Shown: positions 1 through 12,400 of the stretch, piece after piece
Numbering within the stretch: position 1 is the stretch's first letter
Layout: every line of letters starts with the position of its first letter
Program-made: the position numbers and the translations under genes
From: Bugula neritina
Taxonomy: Eukaryota > Bryozoa > Gymnolaemata > Cheilostomatida > Bugulidae
Assembly: GCA_964035545.1 (NCBI GenBank)
Contig: OZ037768.1
Location: 17,357,875 to 17,421,874, forward strand
DNA: 64,000 nt
Direction of reading: 5' to 3'
Notes under the pieces: generated by a model
Seen by the model: the letters and a program-made list of their open reading frames with translations, nothing else
What the model was told of the DNA's origin: nothing
Database searches by the model: none

Positions 1-1640
1 CTGCAGTAAGTCATAAGTGTAACAGTTGTGAGTTAATTTTTACTAAAAATTAAAAGTTAACTTTTACTTTAAACTTATAATTATTCATTATTGATTCTTT
101 AACTTCAACTTTAAGTTTTATATAAACAACTTCAATTAAGTTAACAATTATCTCAGAATAAGAATCAGAATCAGTTACTGTTACTGTTAGTACTACTAAC
201 AGTAACAGTAACTCTAACTTAGTAAGTAAAAGTTAGTAGTGTTACTGTTAGTGTTACACTTACAAGTTACAATGTTAGCAATTAGCTAAAAAATGAAAAT
301 CGCTCCCAGCTTTTTCTTAAATGTCGAATTAATTACAATATCAGAATGAGTGATGTCATTATTATAGTTATATTAAATTTAATAATAATATTAATATATA
401 TTTTATTTTTACATTTGATGAAAAATCGGTAATTCCCCCAAGGTAATTCCTTAGAAAGTAAAAAGTTCTAACCGCTAATTCACGGACTCGCGATTTGAGC
501 TACATTGGCCAATATCATCGGCTTTATATTACGGCCTAATTGCGTTTATAGAGTTATTTTCGTGATGATGATAGAAATTCAGATAACCGTCTAAGTCTAT
601 AACCTTACAAACTTAAACTAACTTCAACTTCCATTCCGTTCTAGTTTCTACGCTCATAAAAGTTCATTCTTACCCTACTAGTTAGTGTTATTGTTATAAT
701 TTAAACTTGAAGTTAAAGTTATTCAGTACACACTGATACTACGCCTCCCGGACTTTTGCGTCTAATGTAAGTGTATATTAATATTGTATAATAATATTAA
801 TGATAATAAATAAATAATAAATAATAATACTACAGTAATAGTAATACTAATAGTAATAGTATGAATATGATTACTAATGCCAATGGCAATGCTAAGCCTA
901 ATGCTATGGTTATTGATAGTGATACTCTAAGTCTAACTGATGGTCATTACATATTGATGATGATTTTGATATTTTATTATTTATATTCAATATTGATATT
1001 GCCTGTTGCCAATTGGCATTCATTTTGTTTTTATTTTTCATAGTAATACTCATACTCATACTGATACTGATACTCATACTCATAGTCATGGTCACACTCT
1101 GATACTGATAGTGATACTGATACTCAATCTCATACTGATAGGCTACTGATAGTGATACTCATACTCATACTCATAGATGATAGTCTTACACTATCATACT
1201 AATACTAATAGTGATACTGAGTCTGATAGTGATACTCATACTGATGATCGTCACAAACTGATAGTAAGTAATACTCAGAGTCAGTGACACTGACAGTCTC
1301 ATGCTGATAGTGACACTGACTGTGATGCTGATGCGGATACTGATAGTGAGAGTCATAACATTAACTCATGAGTGATAAGTCAAAACTCATGCGATGGCTG
1401 ATTCTGAAAGTTGAGTAAAAGTTGAAATAGACAAGGTTAAAATAATTGTAATCATGTTCATATTGATATTGTATTTGTTATAATATGAATATTAATTATA
1501 ATTTCCTAATTTTCAAATTGAGACTAATAATAAGTATCATAGTATGACTATGAGATTTGTTCAATCATAGTGGTCCTAATGCTGATAGTAATAGTCGTAC
1601 TCATGCTGTCAGTGTCACCGTGATAGTGTCAGTGTTAATA
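1..1640. repeat. Degenerate period-3/6 simple-sequence island 1
   Basis: Much of this stretch is built from trinucleotide-like units such as ACT, AGT, ATA, CTC and CTG in loose six-base phrasing; phrases like CTGATA, CTCATA and AGTGAT recur, most densely at 1040-1350. No unit is repeated exactly for long, so it is not a clean microsatellite. Short open frames here read as low-complexity Met/Ser/Ile/Thr strings and are not genes. Similar islands recur at 20215, 22936, 31740 and 47140. Confidence 0.6.
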
Positions 1641-3405
1641 TGAAAACAGAGAGGAAATTATCAATAGCAACAGTTAACAAACGATATGAATATCAAATTC
1701 AATATGAACACAGAACACGATGATTATATTATTCCAACCTTTTAAGTTTGGGCTAGGCATTTCGTTTTCTCTCAAACTAAAGTTTTAACTATTGTTCAAG
1801 TTAGTTACAGGGTCACTGTGAGTTTCAGGTTGTCTTTTACTTTTACCATAACTAAAAACATATGTAATACTAATACTATTAGTTATAATAATAGTAATTT
1901 CTTGTTATGTGATTGTATAAGTATAAACTTGAACATAACATTATTGATTAAACTTAATTTGTATAGAATAAACTATTTTTTCACAGCTTTTCAGTGATTT
2001 ATGCTCGAACTAAAAATTAAGATGACATTAGTGCTGAAATTGTTGTATTATATTAAATATTATTGTAATGGTGAATGCTACATTGATGAGGAGTTTCCCA
2101 CTTATTTATTAAATGGAAAGTGTTTTTTTTTCTCAAAATAAAAATCACTACTGGCAAATTTCGTAGCCCAATTGTATGATAACTCGATTACTCATTTGCC
2201 GAGAGTTGATAATAAGTTTTTTGCTCTAAAGTTTCTCCTTTCACTGCAGTCGTTTAGGAATATAGGTGTGTGCTGAGATGTTGATACTCACCACGATTTT
2301 GAATTGACACCTTCGAGTAAGACATATCATTACCATGTTAGTGAAAACAGTTGATATTTAAATCTATAATTGTTCAGGTATTTCTAAACACTTGTAAAAA
2401 TCCAATATAGGATAATTTTGCACAGATACTTTTTTATCTTGGGGAAATATAAAATTTAAATAATGAAAAATTTGATAGTTTTATCAAGTTACAATGTTTT
2501 GGAATGCTAAGAAACTTAGCCTTCAACATACGAAAATGTGAACAGTAAGCATCATGTTTTTATTGTGTAAATTTGCTGTACATATTCCTTTTGCTGCATG
2601 CTAATGCAAGTAATGCAGCTGTGTTTTTGAGTTGGTCATAATTTGGATCGTATTATCATGTGTAGAAGCTAATTCAGACCCTTCAGTAACGCCAGACTTA
2701 GTTTTTTATCATACATTCTATACCCATGTTTACAATGTGAAGTAGTGTCTATATTTTTAGCAATCTGTAGTAAATATTTAGTACCAGAGCAGAAAATGCT
2801 TGCCTATACTCACGAGCCTCCTAAGCTCTAGTTTTTTTATTGCCCCAAGCAGTAGCTCATGTAATCTAAATAAGAGTTGATAACTATAATAAAAGCTATA
2901 ATTACTAAATTAAGAACCTAATTAGGTGAGATATGTCTAATTTATTCAACTAAGATCTACTCTGTTAATCAGTATAATTATCAGCTGTTATTGTAAAAGA
3001 GGAGACCAAACTATTTTCTTTTATAAGTTGAGTATTACACCAACTTGTAGTTATTTAATTGAAGTTGCAGATAGATAATCCTAGAAATATTACCTTCAAG
3101 TTGTTTATCTTGTAATTATTCAAATAATTCGTCCTTTACTAACATACATATATTTTCAAGTATATTTCTCCATTATTTTATTCAGTTTATTTTAACCTTT
3201 AATTTACTCTTTCATAGCCTAAGCCCTCCAGTACATGGGCGTTATCACATTTAAGTTATCTTACTCTGTGTTTGTCTTGCATTTAAATGTTTTAGGTTTA
3301 CTGGTCATTAGACTATTTGGTCGAACTATGTTGGTGGCACTCAAATTGAAGGTGTAACTGTTTTAGTCTTTTGGGATACACTATCAGCATATATCATCAG
3401 TGAAT
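1641..3405. other. Upstream non-coding DNA
   Basis: I see no gene in this AT-rich stretch. It lies directly upstream of the first exon of the KIAA0319-like gene, so it should contain that gene's promoter and 5' UTR, but I recognise no TATA box or other core element. Confidence 0.4.
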
Positions 3406-6400
3406 ATGCTACTTCACTGCATAATAGTAATAGTTGGACTTGTCTTGGGTAAGTAGTATTAGCAGCTGTGTAGAATACAGTCTCTAGCACACTTACTTAC
3501 AGTGTGAACCTCTTGAAAATACCTGTATCTGTGGTGAGAGTTTGCACACCTGTAACGTTGCTATACTGGACTGCAGAGGGCATAAAAAATGACTATTCAC
3601 TTTGTCTTTTCACCATATGGCATCAGTAAACAACTGACAATTGTTGAATTTTAAAGTATAAGTTTGAATTTGTGCATGCTACTAAACACTTTTAAATAAT
3701 TTCTACTAGTGGCTATTTATAGTTTGTACAAATCAATTATTGATGCTCCATAAGACTTGTTACTGCACATGAATGCAACTTATACAGTCTAATTTGAGTT
3801 TCCCTGTCATTATAGCAAACTAATGTTACTGAAAAGTGGTAATTAATTTGATTAATGACATAATTCATGGAAATAAACTATCTCAAATAATATAATTAAT
3901 TTTAGAAAGAATCATTAACAGTATTTATTGTATATCATATCTTGTATATATTATCCAGGTGCTACTGAAGGGGACATATGTATAAGCACTACCACCTCAG
4001 CCTTGGAGAGTCACGTGAGCTCAAACTATCCACCCAAGGCGTCAACTGAAGCTGGAAATTTTACTCAAATAAATGGCAAGACTTATTTCCTCACATCATT
4101 TGTGTCACGTCTGTTTGTTTCAAGTCTTCAGCCGTTTGAGTGAGGACTGAGGGCTGCCTCTCACTATTCTGGTGACATGGCTTGAGGTCTTTCAAAGATG
4201 CTTTTCCCAATAGCCCTGTTGGGATTTGAACCCATTACTTTGTGCTTACTTGACCAGCTGCTCCCTTTGTCTAGTGTACATGCAGTAAGGAATGACATTG
4301 TAACCCAGTTTCTTCACTGAAAAATATATTGTTAAATTTTTTTCTTTAGGTGTAGAGAACTTTAGTGAGTGTGTGAAGGCATGCTGTGATGACCCAACAT
4401 GCAATGCTGCTTTCTTCTCCAAAAGTAAATGTTTGAACATAGAGTGTGTAACTGATGACGGTTGCTCGCCGGACCATGGCAAGACACTCCCAAAGGCAAT
4501 CCTTGTCAATGTGCGAACAGTTGGTATGTTGTAACTAGATTGTTGTAATATGCTGCATGCCACGTCTCTGTGTTGGATGAGATGCAACTGAAACTGCATG
4601 TTTGTTTTATAACTACCAGCATGTTTTAAAATATTATAAATTCAATAAATGGGAAATGTGCTCATCTACACAAAACCGCTTGATAATCACAGCCTTCATG
4701 AACACAAGCCAATGTAGGTTATTTAGCTAATTTCTGACTTTATTTAAATAAACTATAGCAACTAGGCAGGTTTTTTGCTTTATTCTTCACTGGTGTCTCA
4801 TGTTATTGTGTTTTCAAATTACACCACATCATTCCACACCAAACTGACACCTGTCAAGATAATGTCCCTATATAACAACCTGTTCACTAGCTTATGTTTT
4901 TGCGAAGTCACTGTATGTGAGAGTTGGGACTGCTCTGCAGCCACAGCCTGTCTGCATACGATAAATGTGTAGGCTATAGCTTAACGTGAAGGCTTTGCTA
5001 CTGACTATTAACACACCTCTACTATAGTACTTGGCAGTTTTGATAAAATTACTGTTTATGCATTTTATATTTTCATTTTGTGCTCTGTACTATGTTTTTG
5101 CTAGATTAGGATTTATGTTTCAATTCATGTTGTTTAATAGACGCACTCTACTTTAAACATTGCCATAATAAAATATATGTTAGAGTTACGTTGTTACTCT
5201 CAGTATTTACTATTAAATACATGGTGCAATATGTAGCTCTGCTTACATTAGAAAAATCATCCACTCTGTTCTGCTTGTTTTGATTGCAATTATTATACAG
5301 TAAGCCCTGCAACATTGCAGTTACATTCTCGAACTTAGTTTCCCTTACTTAGTTCTGTTAGTAGAACTGCTAGTTTGGGATTGTGGGATATGGGTAAAAG
5401 CCAATAAGTTGTCTGCAACTTGTCCTCTAGTGTAATATACTGTGTGACTGTACATCTACTTTCTACTTCAGCTGAAACCGCAGCCCTGCATACACCACAA
5501 AGTGTCAGTGCAGATAAGCCCACAGTTGCGCCCCCTAGTGTCCAACCTCTGAAGAATGTAACTTGCGAGTTTGGTTTACACGAATGTGGTGAGAATGAAG
5601 AGTGCAAAGTGGCGGAGGAGGAAACTCGAAGGGCTAACGGCATCTGCGTGTGCCAAGAGAGTTATTCCAGAGACTCGTCTGGAAAGTGTGTGCAGCATGA
5701 CGCCGGTATGAGTGTTACGTTACCGTGTATATTAGATCAATTTCATAGACATTTGCAGCCAGTTGTATATACTTGTAAAGATGACTTTTATATGTATATT
5801 TATATGTTATAATTGTTTTATTTACACTGCATTTTAAAATACAAAAATAAATTATAATATGTGTATATTCTATTAGCTAAACTTTGAACAGTGTGGTGCC
5901 GATTGCATGATTCATATTATAGTTATCTAAGCCTTATCTTTGTCTTTGATTATCAAATAAGACTAAAGGTTTGTTGGTCACATGATGTTTGTATGGCACT
6001 AGTTATATACTGGTTAAACTGACACGATTCTTGCCTCAGGCATTAATCAAGGAATAAAATATACTTTGTAATGTGACAATCTAAACATGTCTCTAATAGT
6101 AATTATGATGCCAGTGACACAAATTTAATTGATATGCTGACTTTTTTCAAATGGTAATTGACTTATTGCTCCATCTTGTATTGTAATGTTGTACAAGATG
6201 GGAATTTGTTACGTATAGTGTAGAGTGTGAACTGTTTAGGGTAGCAGTGGAGTATTATGGCCATGCCTTTAAATACAACTTCTAACTCTCATTCATTTCC
6301 ATCTTCAATCAGAGCACATTCGAAACTATATAGAAAGCAGCATTTTTTTGAAAATATGTGACAACTGAACCTACTATTTAATTGATTTGTTTATTTTTTA

Positions 6401-9400
6401 AATAATATCTAATTTTATATCTGCAGTTACATTGACTTCTGCTGAAAAGAAGAGTTCTGTTGTACCAACACAGTTGCCTGCACACACCACTACTGCCAAA
6501 AGTCCTCCTACAACACCGAGTGTGTAACATTATCCCATTTTTTGAATAATTTCAATTAGTTTTATTTCACTGTAGAACTAATGATAGTTGAGCTAATAGA
6601 TATCGCATGAATGCATAGCCTAGTTACATGGAAATGCTTGATGGCGATATTCTACAAATAAAGTCCTTCTTATTTTCATTTTGAAGTTAAACTAGTGTAG
6701 TTAGCTAACTTTAATGCTTTCTAGATTTTCATGGTCCTATGTATGCAGTGCTGTGAGCTCTAATTACATAGTGTATATATTGTAGAGCCTAAAGTTATAC
6801 CTTTAGCTGTATCGGCGGGTGATAGTAAGATACTGGAGTACCCTGAAGACTCTACAAAGCTTTCGGCATATGTTATTCCAGAGCCTCAACCAGGTGAGTT
6901 AGCCTAAAGAGAGCTCCATACTTCCCTAACTAAGTAGATGACTATGACATGACATGACATGACAAGTGACTATGACATCTGATTGCAGGTGAGACGTACA
7001 CTTACCAGTGGTCGTTGGTGCAAGCACCTGACGGCGATGAGAAAGGGCAGACCAGTGGCATGGATTCTCCTACGTTGATATTAACAAAGGTAAGTTCTCA
7101 CCTGTACATAGTTTTCATGTGGAACTAAATCTATGTTCATTTAAGTTTAGCAACGCTTCCAGGAATTACTAATATAGCAAAGTCTATGTGAATTCATTAA
7201 CTACACAATTTTATGTTTGCACTGTATTGTATTATTATGCACTTGTATATAGGAAGTCTTCAGAGCTTTAATTGTTCCGGTCTTAACTTGGATGCAATGA
7301 GGTGTTTTGGAATCTAGTGTAACATTCACTGCAATTAGGCTATGCTATATTTGCGTAATACAAGCATGTGATGTGGTTATAGTTGGTGCCAGGCGTGTAT
7401 GTGCTTACTGTGGATGTGAAAGGAGACAACAAGCAGGGCTCAGCTACTGTTAATGTAACAGTAATGCCAGGTTTGTATTTCGGTGTTCTAATTTTTTTGT
7501 AGTTAAATTGATACATTTTATTTGGAAAACTGAAAAGTATCGTTTCCAATGGTGCCCCATTGTAGATGCAGTTGCACAATGCATACATGTAGTAAACTCC
7601 ACGTCAGATATTGAATTTTTCGCTAGAAATGCTGGGTAACCGGTGGACTGTTTGCCAAAACATTGCCTATTAAAGAAAGGCAGTTTTCAGCATGCTAATA
7701 ACAGCGTAGCTGTGTTGATTTACTGCTACACTTTATTAAGTTATTTTCTTCATCATGTTAAATATCTGCACATTTGATTGCAGAACCAAAAGCTCACACA
7801 CCACCAGTTGCTGTTATAAAACCATCTGTGTTGAATATAAAGGAGGGTACAACAGGAATATTGGATGGCGCAGGTATGTGTTTCAGCTGTATCCCTCTAG
7901 CAGACAGGGAAGTAGTCTCTCCTATCTCATAACATTCTCTAGGTTGGCTCAGCTATTGTACGGCTGCATACCAGCTATTCAATGACTGCTAATCTGTTCT
8001 GTGCATCTAGTTTAGTTTATTTTTATATTTTATATATAAATTGTTCCTTATCTGCATGATCTATTTTTCTTTTTTCATCTGATTGTTTAAATCTCTTGCG
8101 TTTAAGAGAAGGTCTATTTATGTTCATATTGTGACTGAATACTCAAAGCTTTATATATATTCATTCTTTAATTTCACAGTATCTGCTGTGTGAAAGGTTA
8201 GTTTAGTCTGAGGCAAAGATTACATAAGCTTCAAATGTACTGAAGTCTTAGTAAGACCATTATTTAGAATACTGCTTTGTGGTTTAGAAGGTTCTAATAA
8301 ATGGGTTGCGTGTCTAATTTCACTCACTTTCAACTTCCTTTTAATTGATAGCTCAGATGCTATTATTGCTCCTTTTAGAAGTTGGGTCGTTTTACTTAAT
8401 TTTTTAGTACACACTATATATCTCTAGTTTTTAACTGTTTTTTACAGTTCAGCTGCTAATGTATGTATATGTTTTCCTGCATTAAACTGATAAGATGTCA
8501 ACAAATACAGTGAAATAGGTATGCAAAGTTTTTTTTTAATTTTTAGTGTGTGGGAATAATGCTTTTCTCATCTCGTTAGCACACCCAAATTTACTAAAAA
8601 ACTAGGATAAAACATAGAAAAACATGCAAAATTAGAAGAAAAAAGAACTGCCTTAGTTTATTGCAAGAAAGTATATACATTAGCAGCTAAACAGTGAAAA
8701 ATAGCTAAAAACTGGAGATATATAGTGTGTTCTAAATTAAGTAAAATGATTCAGTTTTTATTTAGTTCTTATTATGCAGACAGCACGGTGGATGGCGAGA
8801 CAAAGTCCTACCTCTGGGAGATAGTTAGTGCTCCTATAAATGATGACTATAAGCTGGTGAATGGTAAGGCATCAATACTCCGACTGACAGGGCTGTCACA
8901 TGGTACGTATTCCATCAGACTCACTGTCACTGATGCTGCCGGTCTCAAGAATTCAACAATGGCTGCTGTCAATGTGGAAGAAGTGAGTGCTACTAGTTTA
9001 GTCACTTTGGACTTTAGTATTTGATGTAGTGGCTGTAGTATAGTTGATTGATTCTGAAACGAAAAGATTATTATAGTTATGAGCCCTGAGAAGTTAGCGC
9101 ATTTCATAATGAAAAATACAACTTTTTAAAAGTACTCTTACAAAAGTTTAGAGTCGCCATCCCTGTGAAAAACCCCTTTTTGTTCAACCGGGCTAAGGAC
9201 TTATTCAGATGGGGCACAAGAGCAATTATGACTGGATGTCCTTCCTAACATCACCAATGGCCTTTGTCGGGGCTCGAACCCATGACTTCATGCTTACTTG
9301 GCAAACGCTCTAACCCCTAGACCACGGCTGCTCCCTACTATTGTTGTAATATTTATATATCAGATATCAATAATGTCAACGTAATAAACAGTTGTACTTT

Positions 9401-12400
9401 TTTTATAGATAAACTCTATTTTTATAGTACTCTATGTCAGATAGACTAAGTCTATCTTTAGCTTCTAGCTAAAGTTATGAGATTCAAAGTATCTAGTGTT
9501 ATTGAAGACTTTTTGGCAGTTGTATTGTGTACATGTAAATGATTAGATATGTTAAATATTGATTTAGACATGATCTACAGTTGGTTGTCATTTAGCTGCT
9601 CCAGGTGTGTTCTGATATGTTGTTACAACGCGCCCCTGTATAAACTTACTAGCAAATGACTTGTATTCTGTAGGAAGTAGATTATCCCCCCACGGCGAAT
9701 GCAGGCGACGACATTGTTGTAAATCTACCAGTTAACTATGTAACTCTATACGGTAATACCAGCACTGATGATAAGGGCATACACAGTTATGAGTGGAAGG
9801 CTACGGATACAGACTCAACCACTGATCTAGAGGTTAGCTTGTTCTTTGTGTGTTGTTTCTATGGTTACGAGAAACTTGTATTATATTTAGCCAGTTATAC
9901 CATTGCGAAATATGAGTTGTATCCTCCTTCATATTATCATATTGCAATTAGACTATATTACATTATGGTCAAAATATGTTATTATATTATGGTTATACTG
10001 TATTGTGGTTATAATGTATTCTTACATTATGGTGGTCTGCTGCCTATTATATTATATACTTGAGATATGTAGAATAGTATATAAGCACTTGCACTTCCTT
10101 GAATATAATTACACAATATTTCCCATGCTTCTGTCTTTACCTTACAACCACTACTTCATACTTCAACTACATCAATGCCCCAACACCTTAATCTACATGT
10201 GCATGGTAGTGGCTTATAACTGCCTTTTCTCTAGCATGTGTTCCCTACTTGCAGGGTGTCCACGAGCCATTCCTTCGACTCAAACACTTAACAGAAGGAG
10301 TCTATACATTTGAACTCCTAGTCACCGACACTAAAGGTCAAACCTCAAAAGATGAAGTTCGTGTTTTTGTCCAAACTTCACCAGATAAACCACCCGTGGC
10401 CATGGTTACACACAACTACACAACTGCAAAGCCACAAGACGTTGTCTTATTAGATGGCAGTCCGAGCTCTGATGACCAGGGTATCGTGCAGTACAGGTGG
10501 ACACAACTCAGGTATTTGAAGAGGAATTATATTATGTATATAATATATTCCTATATCACATACCATGCCTATTATCTAAAGTTCAGTAAAGCTGTTGTAA
10601 CTATATTGTGTTTCATAGTCTGTTAAAGATAGCTCTATGCCTTCTACCTCAGGTTTACTGAATGTTTTTCAGTGGGCCAAACCAGGCTAAAATGGACAAC
10701 AGTGACCGAGTGAAGGCTAGTGTAGAAAATCTTATAGAAGGCGAATATGTGTTCAAGCTGACAGTTTCAGATGCTGAAAGTCTGCACGATTCTGCCACAG
10801 TGACTGTTCAAGTCAAATCTCGTGAGTTGAAAATATTGCAATAAATTAGAAATTATTAGAGACATTACTTGCCAAAAATATGCGTGCATCTATGTTCTAT
10901 ATCAGTTTTATAGATTCGTTATGCTGATAATATTTTGCACTGCTTTTAGTTTATTTTTAAGTAAAATTATTAATGCAACTATTGAATAATAATTATGCAT
11001 TTTGCTTTCATACAGTAACTTTGTTTATTGTAAAGGGCGAGTTTATTGAGATGTTTTGCCATCACAATTTGTGACTATTTTCAATTCAAAGTTATTATTG
11101 ATGTTTTGAAATTTAATTAAACCGAAGCTGTGCACAACATTTTACAACTTCTTGTAATTAACAGTTATTTATTAAGACTGGTGTATGCTAATGTCACTGC
11201 GACAACATAGTATGTTCTCCATTGCTTTATCCAGTTAGACGTAATATAGTACACACTAACGTTCTGGGTTTATTTGTGTTAATATTTAAATGGGCGTATT
11301 CTATTTTTAGTTAGCAGTGAAAAGCCAGTGGCTGCAGTGAAAGCACCTCGGACAGTAGAACTGCCTGTCGATATTCTCCGAGTTGATGGCTCCGCCTCCA
11401 CAGTGAATTCTGGGAAGGTAGCGTACAAGTGGAGTAAAAGCGATGACTCGCCAGGCGCTGGCAGTATGGTAAACGGAACCGATACTGCTGCCGTACTACT
11501 TGTTACGGATATGATCTCAGGGGTTTACATATTCACCTTGCAAGTTACGGATGAGGAGGGTAGACAAGACTCTAGCTCTGTTACTATTGATGTGCAGCCA
11601 GGTGAGTGAATACCAGGAGACACATGCCAAAGTATTAGCAAGTGCTTGATTTTCTGCACTCTTCTGTAAAAACTAGTTTCTTTGGTGTCCGGTAAAAATG
11701 GCAGAGGTAATAATGGCACAGGTAATAACAGCACAAATAGCAAAGTACATGTAGGTAAAAATGGCACATTTTTAATATTAAGGTTTGGGGTGGAGGTTAA
11801 GGGTTTGGGAAAATTTAATATCAGTATACCATTTTTACCTACTTTTCCATTTGTGCCATTACTACCTGTGCCATTTTTACTTAAAATCAGTTTCTTTATA
11901 TAATGGTTTTTCATTCAGTCTTGTGATGCTCTTGTTATACCTGAAATAATGTTTACTTGCATCAAATATTAGTGTTTCATATTGTAACATCTGCAAATAA
12001 CTACCTTGTTTTGTATTGTAAACATTCATGTCTGTGGTACACAGGTTTATCTATATTTAGATCCACAAAGCCTAAATTTAGTGGAGATATCTTTAGATGC
12101 ATCTATTGAGTCTTTCACAGAAAAGCATAAAGTAAGTTGTTACTGATCATGTCTAAAAGTAAGTCATCTATTTGTATAGCTTTGTTCACGTCTATGTAAG
12201 TCACCTATTTTTAAAATACAATAATTACTCTGAAATTTGGCTTCAAGCAAATATATCTCAGAAAACTTTGGCTTCAGCATTTTTTTCTTAGTAGGCTGGA
12301 TGTCTACTTATAGTCTTGATTAGCAAAGTCTGATATGTGTAAACATCATTGTGTGTTTATGTTAAATTGAACTTATACAAATTTATTTTGTGTAATTGTT

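Noticed and set aside
861-1095. Open frames on both strands in the first simple-sequence island
   Set aside because: They encode low-complexity Met/Ser/Ile strings produced by the period-3 repeat, with no domain.
4015-4020. GTGAGC as the donor of KIAA0319-like exon 2
   Set aside because: It is a better consensus than GTCTGT at 4109, but it would end the exon in the wrong phase for the next exon. The longer exon also gives the expected MANSC strand before the cysteines.
9259-9335. A functional tRNA gene on the minus strand
   Set aside because: Clear A and B boxes, but the stems are poor and a SINE body follows.
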